Source: Variovorax boronicumulans
GTDB taxonomy: Bacteria; Pseudomonadota; Gammaproteobacteria; Burkholderiales; Burkholderiaceae_C
Assembly (NCBI RefSeq): GCF_030812215.1
Contig: NZ_JAUSSG010000001.1
Coordinates: 248,001-312,000, forward strand
DNA: 64,000 bases
Direction of reading: 5' to 3'
The translations under genes and the position numbers were made by a program. The notes under the pieces are model-generated. The model was not told the DNA's origin. It did not search any database and saw only the letters and a list, made by a program, of their open reading frames with translations. Positions 36,048 to 45,388 of the stretch are shown here, piece by piece; within the stretch, counting starts at the first letter, position 1; each line of letters starts with the position of its first letter.

Positions 36048-39000
36048 CCGCCGCCATCGCCCCCCTGCTGCAACTGCTGGACACCGCCGACGCCCACGGC
36101 GGCCTGCAGACCGACGACGTGCTGAGCCTCGTGCTGCCGCTGCTGCGCGAGGTGTCCGCACTGCACGAGCAAGGCAAGGTCGCCGCGCTCGGCAGCGCCT
36201 TCGCCTTGCGCGTCGACGACACGCCCGCCCTCGTGCTCGCCCAGCCCGAAGGCGCCGAGCCGCGCCAGAACCGCGACGCCATCGCGCCGCTCGAAGCGCC
36301 CGCCGCCTCCGTGCTGCGCGTGGTCGGCGAGCACCGCGTGACGCTCGATGCCGACGAAGGCGTCTCGGTCGAGAACCTCGCACTCATGGCCGATGCCGCG
36401 CCCGACGCGTTGCCGACGCGCCCCGTCTACCTGCCCGGCTACACCGCCTGGGAATTGCGATTCGCACACCACGACGCGCTGACCGACATCCTCTGCCTCG
36501 GCCAGGTGCTCGCCAGCCTCTCGTGCGGCCTGGACTTCACCGACAGCGAAGAACTCGGCCGTTTCGTCGCCAACCGCGGCAACCTGTTCGCGCTCAACCG
36601 CCGCCTGCACCCGGTGGTGGGTGCGGTGATCGGCGAGATGACCGCGCTCGACCGCCACGAACGCGCGCGCGACCTGCCCTCGGTGATCCGTCGCCTCGAA
36701 ACCTACCGCGACCAGCCGCTGGACCTGGGCCTCGACCGCATCGCGCCCGCGAAGGACGGCGCAGGCCAGCGCCGCCAGGCGATCCGGGTGCACCTGCGCG
36801 ATCGCCTCTTCGATCTCTCGCGCCGCAACCGCCTGCTTCACTTCAAGCCGAGCCAGACGCATGTGAACCTCACGGTGGCGAGCGTGCCGCTGGTGGTGGA
36901 CATCAAGAACATCCGCGTCGACCAGCTCTGCGCGTGGGACGGCCGCTTCGCGAACGACATCGCCACCTGCGACCCGGTGCCGCTCGCGCGCTGGCTGCGC
37001 TTCGAAGACCAGCCGTACCTGCCGGGCGCGCTCGACCGCATCCTGCAGGAGGCGCGGCGCGACCGCTCCGAGTACGGCTTCTCGCAGCTCTCGCTGGTCA
37101 TCGCCTTCCTGCGCTGGCACAACCTGAAGGAGGGAGAAGCCGAGCGGGCCGAACGCATCGCCTCGCCGCTCCTGATGCTGTCGGTCGAACTCACGCGCAA
37201 GAAGGGCGTGAAGGACCAGTACCTGCTCGAAGCCGCTTCCAGCGAGGCGCAAGTGAACCCGACGCTGCGCCACCACCTTCGCCAGCTCTACGGCATCGTG
37301 CTGCCCGAGACCATCGACCTGCGCGAGACCACCATCGAGCAGTTCCACGCCCAGCTGGCCGCGCAGATCGCGACGACCGAGCCCGGCGTGCAGCTGCGGC
37401 TGGTGAAGCAGCCCGAGATCGAACTGATCCACCAGCGCGCCCGCCAGCGGCTCGAGCAGTTCAAGCGCCGCACCCGCGTGCGCAACCCCGGCGCGCAGCC
37501 GGTGGCGGCGCAGGACTTCAGCTACGCGAAGGACGACTTCCGCCCGCGCGGCCTGCAGCTCTATCACGCCAAGGTGCGGCCGGTTGCGTTGACGCTGCGC
37601 GATGCGGTCGGTGCGCGGCCCTTGCCGCGCGCGCCGCAGATGGCGTCCACCACGGCGCAGACCGAACAGCAGACCTATTCGCTGCACGAGAGCAGCGGCA
37701 ACCCCTACCAGTGGGACGTCGACCTCACCTCGGTGACGCTCGGCAACTTCAACCACCGCAAGATGTCGCTGGTGCGCGATTACTCGGCGCTGAGCGAATC
37801 CGAGATCGCGAGCGATGCCTTCGACCGCGTGTTCTCGCTGCAGCCGCGCCAGGTCGACGCCGAGCCGCCCGCCGCACTGCCGCTGGCCGACCAGTGGCCC
37901 GTGGTGCAGGCCGATGCCACGCAGACCGCCGCCGTGGCGCTCGCACGCACCGGCACCAGCTACATCATCCAGGGGCCGCCGGGCACGGGGAAGTCGCAGA
38001 CCATCACCAACCTCATCGCCGACTACGTGGGGCGCGGGCAGCGCGTGCTGTTCGTCTGCGAGAAACGCGCGGCCATCGACGTGGTGTTCCACCGCCTGCG
38101 GCAGCAAGGGCTGGACGAGCTGTGCTGCATGATCCACGACTCGCAAGGCGACAAGAAGGCCTTCGTGCAGAACCTCAAGAAGACCTACGAGCACTGGCTC
38201 GCGGCGCCCGAGGAGCTGGACGCCGAGACCCGCGAGCGCACCCAGCTCGTCGACACCATGGACACCGACCTGAAGGCGCTCGAGCGCTTCGACGCCGCGA
38301 TGCGTGAGGTGCCCGAGCACCTGGCCGTGGCGGTGCGCACGCTGATGGCGCGGCTGATCGCGCTCAAGCCGCACGATCCCGCTTTGACACCGCTGCAGGC
38401 CGAGGCCCTGCCCGCCTTCGCGGCCTGGCGCCAGCATGAAGACCTCGTCGCGCGCCTGCACCTCGCGGTCACCGAAAGCCTCGGCGTGCCGTACCTTTCG
38501 GCCCATGCGTTCGCGCAACTTGCGCCCGCGCTGCTGCGGCAGGAGCGGCCGCTCGCACGGTTGGTCGAACTCAGCGATCGCGCGGCCGAACAGACCGGCC
38601 CGCACCTTGATGCGCTGGCCGACGCCTGGCCGCCACTGGGCGATGCGCCCACGCTCTGGGGCGATGCGCTGGCCGTGGTGGCCGACGCTCGCCGTGTTTC
38701 CGCTCTCGCCGCGCGCGGGCATCTCACGCTGCTCGACGCCGCGCACCCCACCAGCCTCGCGTTCGGCGAGGCGATGGCGCAGCGTCGCGCGCTGCAGCAG
38801 GTGCTCAAGGAAGCGCTCGAACGCACAGGCCACTGGCGCGACAAGTTTTCCCCGGGCGACACCGAAGCCGGCCTCGTCCAGGCCAAGGCGCAGCAAGGCT
38901 CCCTGCTGCGCTGGCTCCAGCCCTCGTGGTGGCGCCTGTCGGGCGAACTCAAGCGCCGCTACGACTTCGCCAAACACGCGGTGCGCCCGCAGCCCAGCCA

Positions 39001-41275
39001 GGTGCTGGAGGAACTGCTGGCCGAGCACACGGCCCGCGCGGCCGTCGGCAAGCAGGCGTCGCAGATCGAGGCCACCTACGGTTGCACCGACCCCGACGAT
39101 TTCGTGCAGCAGCTCGACGCCCTGCGCCGCGGCGATGCCACCGGTAGCGGCTTGCGCGCGGCCTTCCACGCGCACCTGCGCACCGACCCCGGCGCGAGCC
39201 GCAACGTCGAGCGGCTGGCCGCCCTCGGCGAGCGCACCGACGCGCTCGATGCCCTGTGGCGCGACCTGCTCGACGACCCGTCCGCGCAGCCGTTGGCCTC
39301 GCTCGAAGCACTGGCCCGCACGCTGCGTGAACAAGCCGACACCCTGCCGACCGTGCTCCCGCACCTGCAGGAACTGGCCGGCGCCGACCCCGCCCTGGGC
39401 AAGGCCCTGCGCACGCTGCCGCTCGCACCCGAGGCCATCGAATACGCCGTCGCGCGCGAGGGCCTGGAGCGCGTCTACCGCACCGAGCGCTGGCTGCCGC
39501 GCTTCGACAGCGCCGCGCTGGCGCGCCATGCGCAGCGCCTCGCCGAGGGAGAGCGCAAGCTGCTCGACCGCAACGCCCGCACGCTCGCCGCCGCGGTGCG
39601 CCAGCGCTTTCGCGAGCATGTGCGCACCAGCGCCCTCCCCGCGAGCCAGCTCGACGCCACCGGCAAGCTCTTCAAGAAGAGCTACAACGCGGGCCGCCGC
39701 GAGCTCGAACACGAGTTCGGCAAGACCATGCGCTACAAGGCGATCCGCGAACTCGCCTCGGGTGAGACCGGGCAGGTGGTGCGCGACATGAAGCCGATCT
39801 GGCTCATGAGCCCGCTCTCGGTGTCCGACACGCTGCCGCTCGCGGCCGACCTGTTCGACGTGGTGATCTTCGATGAGGCCAGCCAGATTCCGGTGGAAGA
39901 AGCCGTGCCCGCGCTCTATCGCGCGCCGCAGATCATCGTGGTCGGCGACGAGATGCAGCTGCCGCCGACGAGCTTCTTCTCCTCGGGCCGCGACCCCGAG
40001 GACGACACCGTCTCGGTGGAAGACGAAGGCGACCGCATCGCCGTGGTGCTCGATGCCGACAGCCTCTTGAACCAGGGCGCGCGCAACCTGCCGGCCACGC
40101 TGCTTGCCTGGCACTACCGCAGCCGCTACGAGTCGCTCATCGGCTTTTCGAACGCGGCCTTCTACGCGGGCAACCTGTTCACCATTCCGGACCGGAGCCT
40201 GCCGGCGGATGCGCGCGACGAGATCCTCGTGCAGTCGCGCAGCCCGTCGGAAGAATCGGTGGCAGCGAACGTCGACGCCCTGCTCTCGCGCGCCATCAGC
40301 TTCCACCGCGTGACCGATGCGGTGTACGAGAACCGCATCAACGACGGCGAGGCGCGCCACATCGCGCAACTGGTGCGCGAACTGCTCAAGCGCGAGACCG
40401 GGCGCAGCCTGGGCATCGTGGCGTTCTCCGAGGCGCAGCAGACCGAGATCGAAGCCGAGCTCGATGCGCTGGGCGCCATCGACAGCGACTTCGCCGCGCG
40501 GCTCGAGGCCGAGTACGTGCGCGAGGAAGACGACCAGTTCTGCGGCCTCTTCATCAAGAACCTGGAGAACGTGCAGGGCGACGAGCGCGACATCATCATC
40601 CTGAGCATCTGCTACGGCCCGAACCCCGAGGGCCGCATGCTGATGAACTTCGGCCCGATCAACCAGCGCGGCGGCGAGAAGCGGCTCAACGTGATCTTCA
40701 GCCGCGCGCGGCACCACATGGCCGTGGTCTCGACGATCCGCCACGAGGCGATCACCAACGACCACAACGAAGGCGCCGCGGCGCTCAAGCAGTTCCTGCG
40801 CTATGCGGAGTGCCTGTCGCGCGGCGACTCGGCCACGGCGCGACGCGTGCTCGAAGGCATGAACCCGCTCACGCGCGGCAGCAGCGCGCAGCACGTTCGC
40901 GCCGACGAGGTGACTGCGCAGCTTGCGGCGGCACTGCGTGCGCGCGGCCATGCGGTCGATGAGCAGGTGGGGCAGTCGCGTTTCCGCTGCGACCTCGCGC
41001 TGCGTGCACCGGAGGCCGGGCACTATGCGCTGGGCATCCTCGTGGACACCGCGACGCACTACGAGAACCGCAACGTGTTGGAGCGCTATGTCTCGCGGCC
41101 GCGGGTACTCGATGCGTTCGGATGGCAGGTGGTGCAGGTGCTCGCCAAAGACTGGCTGCACGCGCCGGAGGCCGTGCTCGAACAGATCGAGTCGGCGCTC
41201 CGGAAGAAGGGCAAGAAGGCAGCGGCGGAAGAACCCGCCGCCGAGGTCGTCAGCGCACCAGGCTCAGCCGCTTGA
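36044..41275 (+). CDS. DUF4011 superfamily 1 helicase with C-terminal endonuclease-like domain
   Basis: This is a 1743-residue multidomain protein. Residues about 1-240 are unassigned. The DUF4011 signature RLFDLSRRNRLLHFKP lies near 250. A superfamily 1 (UPF1/Dna2-like) helicase core follows with Walker A GPPGTGKSQT near 643-652, Walker B FDEASQIP near 1275-1282 and the late motif KRLNVIFSRARHHM. The last 115 residues (from about 1626) resemble the Vsr/MTES_1575-type restriction endonuclease fold: VGQSRFRCDLAL, GILVDTATHY, and FGWQVVQVLAKDWL. The usual Glu-x-Asp-Gly after the core strand is ILVDT here, so the nuclease may be weakened. DUF4011-helicase-Vsr proteins have been described as antiphage systems (Hhe-like). 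Coupled to the M48 gene; its end overlaps the convergent OB-fold gene by 26 bases. Confidence 0.85.
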   Translation: MTAAIAPLLQLLDTADAHGGLQTDDVLSLVLPLLREVSALHEQGKVAALGSAFALRVDDTPALVLAQPEGAEPRQNRDAIAPLEAPAASVLRVVGEHRVTLDADEGVSVENLALMADAAPDALPTRPVYLPGYTAWELRFAHHDALTDILCLGQVLASLSCGLDFTDSEELGRFVANRGNLFALNRRLHPVVGAVIGEMTALDRHERARDLPSVIRRLETYRDQPLDLGLDRIAPAKDGAGQRRQAIRVHLRDRLFDLSRRNRLLHFKPSQTHVNLTVASVPLVVDIKNIRVDQLCAWDGRFANDIATCDPVPLARWLRFEDQPYLPGALDRILQEARRDRSEYGFSQLSLVIAFLRWHNLKEGEAERAERIASPLLMLSVELTRKKGVKDQYLLEAASSEAQVNPTLRHHLRQLYGIVLPETIDLRETTIEQFHAQLAAQIATTEPGVQLRLVKQPEIELIHQRARQRLEQFKRRTRVRNPGAQPVAAQDFSYAKDDFRPRGLQLYHAKVRPVALTLRDAVGARPLPRAPQMASTTAQTEQQTYSLHESSGNPYQWDVDLTSVTLGNFNHRKMSLVRDYSALSESEIASDAFDRVFSLQPRQVDAEPPAALPLADQWPVVQADATQTAAVALARTGTSYIIQGPPGTGKSQTITNLIADYVGRGQRVLFVCEKRAAIDVVFHRLRQQGLDELCCMIHDSQGDKKAFVQNLKKTYEHWLAAPEELDAETRERTQLVDTMDTDLKALERFDAAMREVPEHLAVAVRTLMARLIALKPHDPALTPLQAEALPAFAAWRQHEDLVARLHLAVTESLGVPYLSAHAFAQLAPALLRQERPLARLVELSDRAAEQTGPHLDALADAWPPLGDAPTLWGDALAVVADARRVSALAARGHLTLLDAAHPTSLAFGEAMAQRRALQQVLKEALERTGHWRDKFSPGDTEAGLVQAKAQQGSLLRWLQPSWWRLSGELKRRYDFAKHAVRPQPSQVLEELLAEHTARAAVGKQASQIEATYGCTDPDDFVQQLDALRRGDATGSGLRAAFHAHLRTDPGASRNVERLAALGERTDALDALWRDLLDDPSAQPLASLEALARTLREQADTLPTVLPHLQELAGADPALGKALRTLPLAPEAIEYAVAREGLERVYRTERWLPRFDSAALARHAQRLAEGERKLLDRNARTLAAAVRQRFREHVRTSALPASQLDATGKLFKKSYNAGRRELEHEFGKTMRYKAIRELASGETGQVVRDMKPIWLMSPLSVSDTLPLAADLFDVVIFDEASQIPVEEAVPALYRAPQIIVVGDEMQLPPTSFFSSGRDPEDDTVSVEDEGDRIAVVLDADSLLNQGARNLPATLLAWHYRSRYESLIGFSNAAFYAGNLFTIPDRSLPADARDEILVQSRSPSEESVAANVDALLSRAISFHRVTDAVYENRINDGEARHIAQLVRELLKRETGRSLGIVAFSEAQQTEIEAELDALGAIDSDFAARLEAEYVREEDDQFCGLFIKNLENVQGDERDIIILSICYGPNPEGRMLMNFGPINQRGGEKRLNVIFSRARHHMAVVSTIRHEAITNDHNEGAAALKQFLRYAECLSRGDSATARRVLEGMNPLTRGSSAQHVRADEVTAQLAAALRARGHAVDEQVGQSRFRCDLALRAPEAGHYALGILVDTATHYENRNVLERYVSRPRVLDAFGWQVVQVLAKDWLHAPEAVLEQIESALRKKGKKAAAEEPAAEVVSAPGSAA

Positions 41276-41627
41276 CGTCCAGCTCGGCCTTGTTGCCGAC
41301 GAGGTCCTTGTCGAACTCGCCCGTGATCTCGACGCGGACCTTGTCGTCGATCTTCACGCCTGCCGGGAAATGCTTGGCATCGATCTCCACCTTCATGCGG
41401 CCGCTGTCGTCGGCGAAGGTGTAGTGCTCGCCGCCATCGTGAGAGACGATGAAGCCGCGCAGCGTGGCGTGCTGGTCGTCCTTGCCGGTGTCCAGCAGTT
41501 GCTTGACCGTCATCGTCGGCACGGTGCTCGGGCCGGCGTACTGGGCGAAGGCGGCGGACATCGCCAGCGACATGCCGAGCGCGAGCGCGGCGGTCTTCAG
41601 GGTCTTGGTGGTCTTGGTATGGGTCAT
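41250..41627 (-). CDS. Periplasmic bacterial OB-fold protein (YgiW/YdeI type)
   Basis: This small exported protein (125 aa) has a signal peptide (about 1-29, ending SAAFA). The mature part is the BOF domain: TVKQLLDTGKDDQHATLRGFIV, then YTFADDSGRMKVEID and KVRVEITGEFDKDL. E. coli relatives YgiW/YdeI (OmdA) are linked to stress and antimicrobial peptide tolerance. An AAGGAGG site lies 9 bases before ATG 41627. It is separated from dnaE by 95 bases and may share its transcript; its 3' end overlaps the convergent helicase gene by 26 bases. Confidence 0.87.
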   Translation of the reverse strand: MTHTKTTKTLKTAALALGMSLAMSAAFAQYAGPSTVPTMTVKQLLDTGKDDQHATLRGFIVSHDGGEHYTFADDSGRMKVEIDAKHFPAGVKIDDKVRVEITGEFDKDLVGNKAELDVKRLSLVR

Positions 41628-41722
41628 GGCAATCGTTCCTCCTTGAACAGCCTGGTTGTGAAGAAACAGATGGACGCCGTACGCGCCCAAACGTTCCACG
41701 ACCCTCGAAACCCAAGGGCCAT

Positions 41723-44700
41723 TCACTCGTAGACGATCAGCGCCTTGCCCGCCTCCGCCTGCGCCGTCCAGCTCGCGAGCGCGGCATCGGTCGGGAAGAA
41801 CTTGGCGCGCTCGCCCAACTGCAGCTCGACCTGCGCGCCGCCGCGCGCCATCGACAGGCGCACCGGCAGGCCCTGCACCAGGTCGCCGACTTCCGTCTGC
41901 TCGGTGCGCGGCGGAAAGTCCTTCACCAGCCGCGCGATGTCCGGCGCCTTGCCGTTGACCGCCACGCGCAGGAACTTGCCGAAGCGGCAGCGCGCCGTCG
42001 CCAGGTCCCACACCTGCTGCACCTGGAAGCGCGCCTCGAAACCGCCGCGCGCGGGCTGCAGCCGGCCGCTCACGATGACGAGTTCGTCGTCCTTCAGGGT
42101 GTTGCGGTTGGCGTTGATGAGCGCCTCGTCGGCCGTCGCGTCGATGGACTCCGACTTGTCGTCCAGCTTGAAGATCGCGAGCCGCCCGCGCTGTCCGTTG
42201 ATCACGCGGAAGTCGCTCACGATGCCCGCGATGACCTGCTGGTCGCGGCTGTCGAGCAGGTCGCCGATTTCGCGCTTGCAGAAGCGCCGCACCTCGTGCG
42301 AGACCTCGTCGAACAGGTGGCCCGAAAGGTAGAAACCGATGGCCGTTTTCTCGAGCGTCAGCCGCTCCTTCACGCCCCACGGCGTGGCGTCGACGAGGTC
42401 GGGTTCGGCGGTGGCCGAGCCGTGCTCGCAGTCGCCGAAGATATCGACCTGCGAGGCGTTGGCCGCCGTCGCGCTGGCGAATTCGAAGGCGCGGTCCACC
42501 GAGGCGATCAGTGCCGCGCGGTTCTGCTGGATCGCATCGAACGCGCCGGCCTTGATGAGTGCCTCGACGGTACGCTTGTTGATGCGCTGGCGGTCGATGC
42601 GCACGCAGAAATCGAACAGGCTCTTGAACGGCCCGCCCTCTTCGCGCGCCCGCACCACGGCCTCGACCGCGAGCTGGCCCGTGCCCTTGACGGCGCCCAG
42701 GCCGTAGCGGATCACCTTGTCGGTCACGGGTTCGAAGCGATAGTTGCCTCGGTTCACATCCGGCGGCTCGAAGGTGATGCCGAAATTCTTCTGGGCGTCT
42801 TCGAACAAGAGCTTGAGCTTGTCCGTGTCGTCCATTTCCACGGTCATGTTGGCGCAGAAGAATTCGGCCGTGTAGTGGACCTTGAGCCAGCCCGTGTGGT
42901 ACGCCAGCAGCGAGTAGGCGGCGGCGTGCGACTTGTTGAAGCCGTAGCCCGCGAACTTCTCCATCAAGTCGAAGATTTCGTCGGCCTTGTCCTGCGGAAT
43001 GCCGTGCGTGGCGAGCGCGCCCGCGCGGAATTTCTCGCGGTGCTCGGCCATCTCCTCGAGCTTCTTCTTGCCCATCGCGCGGCGCAGCAAGTCCGCGCCG
43101 CCGAGCGAGTAACCGCCCAGGATCTGCGCGGTCTGCATGACCTGCTCCTGGTAGACCATGATCCCGTAGGTCTCCGAGAGCATCTCGGCCACGGCCGGGT
43201 GCGGGTACTCGACCTCTTCGCGGCCGTGCTTGCGCGCCACGAAGCTGGGAATCAGGTCCATCGGGCCCGGACGGTACAGCGCGTTCAGCGCGATCAGGTC
43301 TTCCAGGCGCGTGGGCCGCGCGTCTTTCAGCATGCCCTGCATGCCGCGCGATTCAAACTGGAACACCGCCTCCGTCTTGCCTTCGGAGAAGAGCCGGTAG
43401 GTGGCCGCGTCCTTCAGTGGAATATTCTCGAACGCGAAGTTCTCCTGCCCCTTGTGGCGCTTGACGATGAACTCTTTCGCGATCTCCAGGATGGTGAGTG
43501 TGGCAAGACCCAGGAAGTCGAACTTCACGAGGCCGATGGCTTCGACGTCATCCTTGTCGTACTGGCTCACCGCCGAGTCGCTGCCCGGCTGCTGGTAGAG
43601 CGGGCAGAAGTCGGTGAGCTTGCCCGGCGCAATGAGCACGCCGCCGGCGTGCATGCCGATGTTGCGGGTCATGCCTTCGAGCTTCTGCGCGAGCTCGACC
43701 AGCATGCGCACTTCTTCTTCCTTCTCGATGCGCTGCGCGAGCTGCGGCTCCATCTCGATGGCGTAGTTGTTCTTGTCGCCCTCGATCTTTTTCTCGGGCG
43801 GGTACTGCAGCGTGACCGACATGCCCGGCTTGTTGGGAATCAGCTTGCTGATGCCGTCGCAGAACATGTAGCTCATGTCCAGCACGCGGCCCACGTCGCG
43901 GATGGCGGCGCGCGCGGCCATGGTGCCGAAGGTAGCGATCTGGCTCACGGCGTTGCGGCCGTACTTGTCCTTCACGTAGTCGATCACGCGGTCCCGGTTG
44001 CCCTGGCAGAAGTCGATGTCGAAGTCGGGCATCGAGACGCGTTCGGGGTTCAGGAAACGTTCGAACAGCAGCTTGTATTCGAGCGGGTCGAGGTCGGTGA
44101 TCTTGAGCGCATAGGCCACCAGCGAGCCGGCGCCCGAGCCCCGACCCGGGCCGACCGGGCAGCCGTTTTCCTTGGCCCACTTGATGAAGTCGCCCACGAT
44201 CAGGAAGTAGCCGGGGAAGCCCATGTTCAGGATCGTCTTGATCTCGAACTCCAGGCGTTCCACGTAGCGCGGCCGCTCGGCGTCGCGCTTGGCGACGTCG
44301 GGATAGAGGTGCGCGAGGCGCACCTCCAGACCCTCGAACGACTCCTGGCGGAAGAAGTCGTCGATCGGCATGCGCACGCCTTCGCTGATGAAGGGCGTGG
44401 GGAAGTCGGGCAGCTGCGGCTTGCCGAGCACCAGCGTCAAGTTGCAGCGCTTGGCGATCTCGACCGTGTTGGCCAGCGCGCTCGGCACGTCGGCGAACAG
44501 GGCCTGCATCTCGGCGGTCGACTTGAAGTACTGCTCTTCGGTGAACTTGCGCACGCGGCGCGGGTTGCCGAGGATTTCGCCTTCGGAGATGCACACGCGC
44601 GCCTCGTGCGCTTCGTAGTCCTGCCGTTCGGCGAACTGCACCGGGTGCGTGGCGACCACCGGCAGCTTCAGGCGTGCGGCGAGCTTCACGGCGGCGATGA

Positions 44701-45241
44701 CATGCGGCTCGTCTTCCGGACGGCCCGCGCGCTGCAGTTCGATGTAGAAGCGGTGCGGGAACATGCCCGCCAGCTTCAGCGCCAGTTCGGCGGCGCGCTC
44801 TTCCTGTCCCTGCAGCAGCGGCACGCCCAGCGGCCCCGCCTGCGCACCCGACAGCACGATCAGTCCGCCCGAAAGCTCTTCGAGCCATTCGAGCTTGCAG
44901 GCCGCCTGCGACTGGCCGCGGCCCACGTTCTGCGTCCAGGCGCGTGCCAGCAATTCGGACAGGCTCAGGTAGCCTTCCATGTTCTGCACCAGCAGCACGA
45001 GGCGGGTGAGCACGCCGGGCTCCTTGCCCAGCCCCTCGATGAAGATTTCAGCGCCGATGACGGGCTTGACGCCCTTGCCTCGCCCCTGCTTGTAGAACTT
45101 GACCGCCCCGAACAGGTTGTTCAGGTCGGTGATGGCGAGGGCTGGCTGCTTGTCGGCAGCGGCGGCCTTGATGACTTCGTCGATCCGGTTGGTGCCGTCG
45201 ACGACGGAAAACTCGGTGTGCAGGCGCAGGTGAACAAACAT
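41723..45241 (-). CDS. dnaE: DNA polymerase III subunit alpha
   Basis: DnaE is the catalytic subunit of the replicative polymerase. It is 1172 aa, close to E. coli (1160). The N-terminal PHP domain starts FVHLRLHTEFSVVDG; the palm acidic residues are in MPDFDIDFCQGNRD near 403-411; the tandem HhH and OB-fold regions (GIVSDFRVINGQRGRLAIFKLDD) are at the C-terminal side. ATG 45241 is chosen because the PHP domain begins directly there; the longer frame would run back through repeat copy C. This is a DnaE1-type replicative enzyme, not the error-prone DnaE2/ImuC. Confidence 0.97.
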   Translation of the reverse strand: MFVHLRLHTEFSVVDGTNRIDEVIKAAAADKQPALAITDLNNLFGAVKFYKQGRGKGVKPVIGAEIFIEGLGKEPGVLTRLVLLVQNMEGYLSLSELLARAWTQNVGRGQSQAACKLEWLEELSGGLIVLSGAQAGPLGVPLLQGQEERAAELALKLAGMFPHRFYIELQRAGRPEDEPHVIAAVKLAARLKLPVVATHPVQFAERQDYEAHEARVCISEGEILGNPRRVRKFTEEQYFKSTAEMQALFADVPSALANTVEIAKRCNLTLVLGKPQLPDFPTPFISEGVRMPIDDFFRQESFEGLEVRLAHLYPDVAKRDAERPRYVERLEFEIKTILNMGFPGYFLIVGDFIKWAKENGCPVGPGRGSGAGSLVAYALKITDLDPLEYKLLFERFLNPERVSMPDFDIDFCQGNRDRVIDYVKDKYGRNAVSQIATFGTMAARAAIRDVGRVLDMSYMFCDGISKLIPNKPGMSVTLQYPPEKKIEGDKNNYAIEMEPQLAQRIEKEEEVRMLVELAQKLEGMTRNIGMHAGGVLIAPGKLTDFCPLYQQPGSDSAVSQYDKDDVEAIGLVKFDFLGLATLTILEIAKEFIVKRHKGQENFAFENIPLKDAATYRLFSEGKTEAVFQFESRGMQGMLKDARPTRLEDLIALNALYRPGPMDLIPSFVARKHGREEVEYPHPAVAEMLSETYGIMVYQEQVMQTAQILGGYSLGGADLLRRAMGKKKLEEMAEHREKFRAGALATHGIPQDKADEIFDLMEKFAGYGFNKSHAAAYSLLAYHTGWLKVHYTAEFFCANMTVEMDDTDKLKLLFEDAQKNFGITFEPPDVNRGNYRFEPVTDKVIRYGLGAVKGTGQLAVEAVVRAREEGGPFKSLFDFCVRIDRQRINKRTVEALIKAGAFDAIQQNRAALIASVDRAFEFASATAANASQVDIFGDCEHGSATAEPDLVDATPWGVKERLTLEKTAIGFYLSGHLFDEVSHEVRRFCKREIGDLLDSRDQQVIAGIVSDFRVINGQRGRLAIFKLDDKSESIDATADEALINANRNTLKDDELVIVSGRLQPARGGFEARFQVQQVWDLATARCRFGKFLRVAVNGKAPDIARLVKDFPPRTEQTEVGDLVQGLPVRLSMARGGAQVELQLGERAKFFPTDAALASWTAQAEAGKALIVYE

Positions 45242-45295
45242 CCTGCCATTGTAGAAAGCACCGCCCCCACCATGTGGGTTGGCTATCCCTGAATT

Positions 45296-45368
45296 GGCCC
45301 CCCGGCTTGCCACTTCGTGTGCTTCGCCACCCCCAAGGGGGAGGCTCGGTGCCTTGGGGCGGCCCGGC
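45296..45368 (-). repeat. Interspersed GC-rich repeat, copy C
   Basis: Read on the minus strand it begins CCGGGCCGCCCCAAGGC, has a central CTCCCCCTTGGGGG hairpin and a CACGAAGTG palindrome, and ends AAGCCGGGGGGCC. It fills most of the dnaE/trhO divergent gap and is the most complete copy in the window. Confidence 0.75.
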
Positions 45369-45373
45369 GGCAC

Positions 45374-45379
45374 CTAGAA
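45374..45379 (+). promoter_or_regulatory. -10 box for trhO, possibly leaderless
   Basis: TAGAAT ends only 9 bases before the GTG start of trhO. Initiation 7 to 9 bases downstream would start the RNA at or next to the start codon. The -35 would lie inside repeat copy C and is not recognisable. Confidence 0.4.
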
Positions 45380-45388
45380 TCGCGCCCC

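Noticed and set aside
35906..41161. 1751-codon open frame antisense to the helicase gene
   Set aside because: It is an antisense shadow of a highly biased gene: the translation is His/Arg/Val/Gly-rich with no recognisable motif, and the sense frame carries clear helicase motifs.
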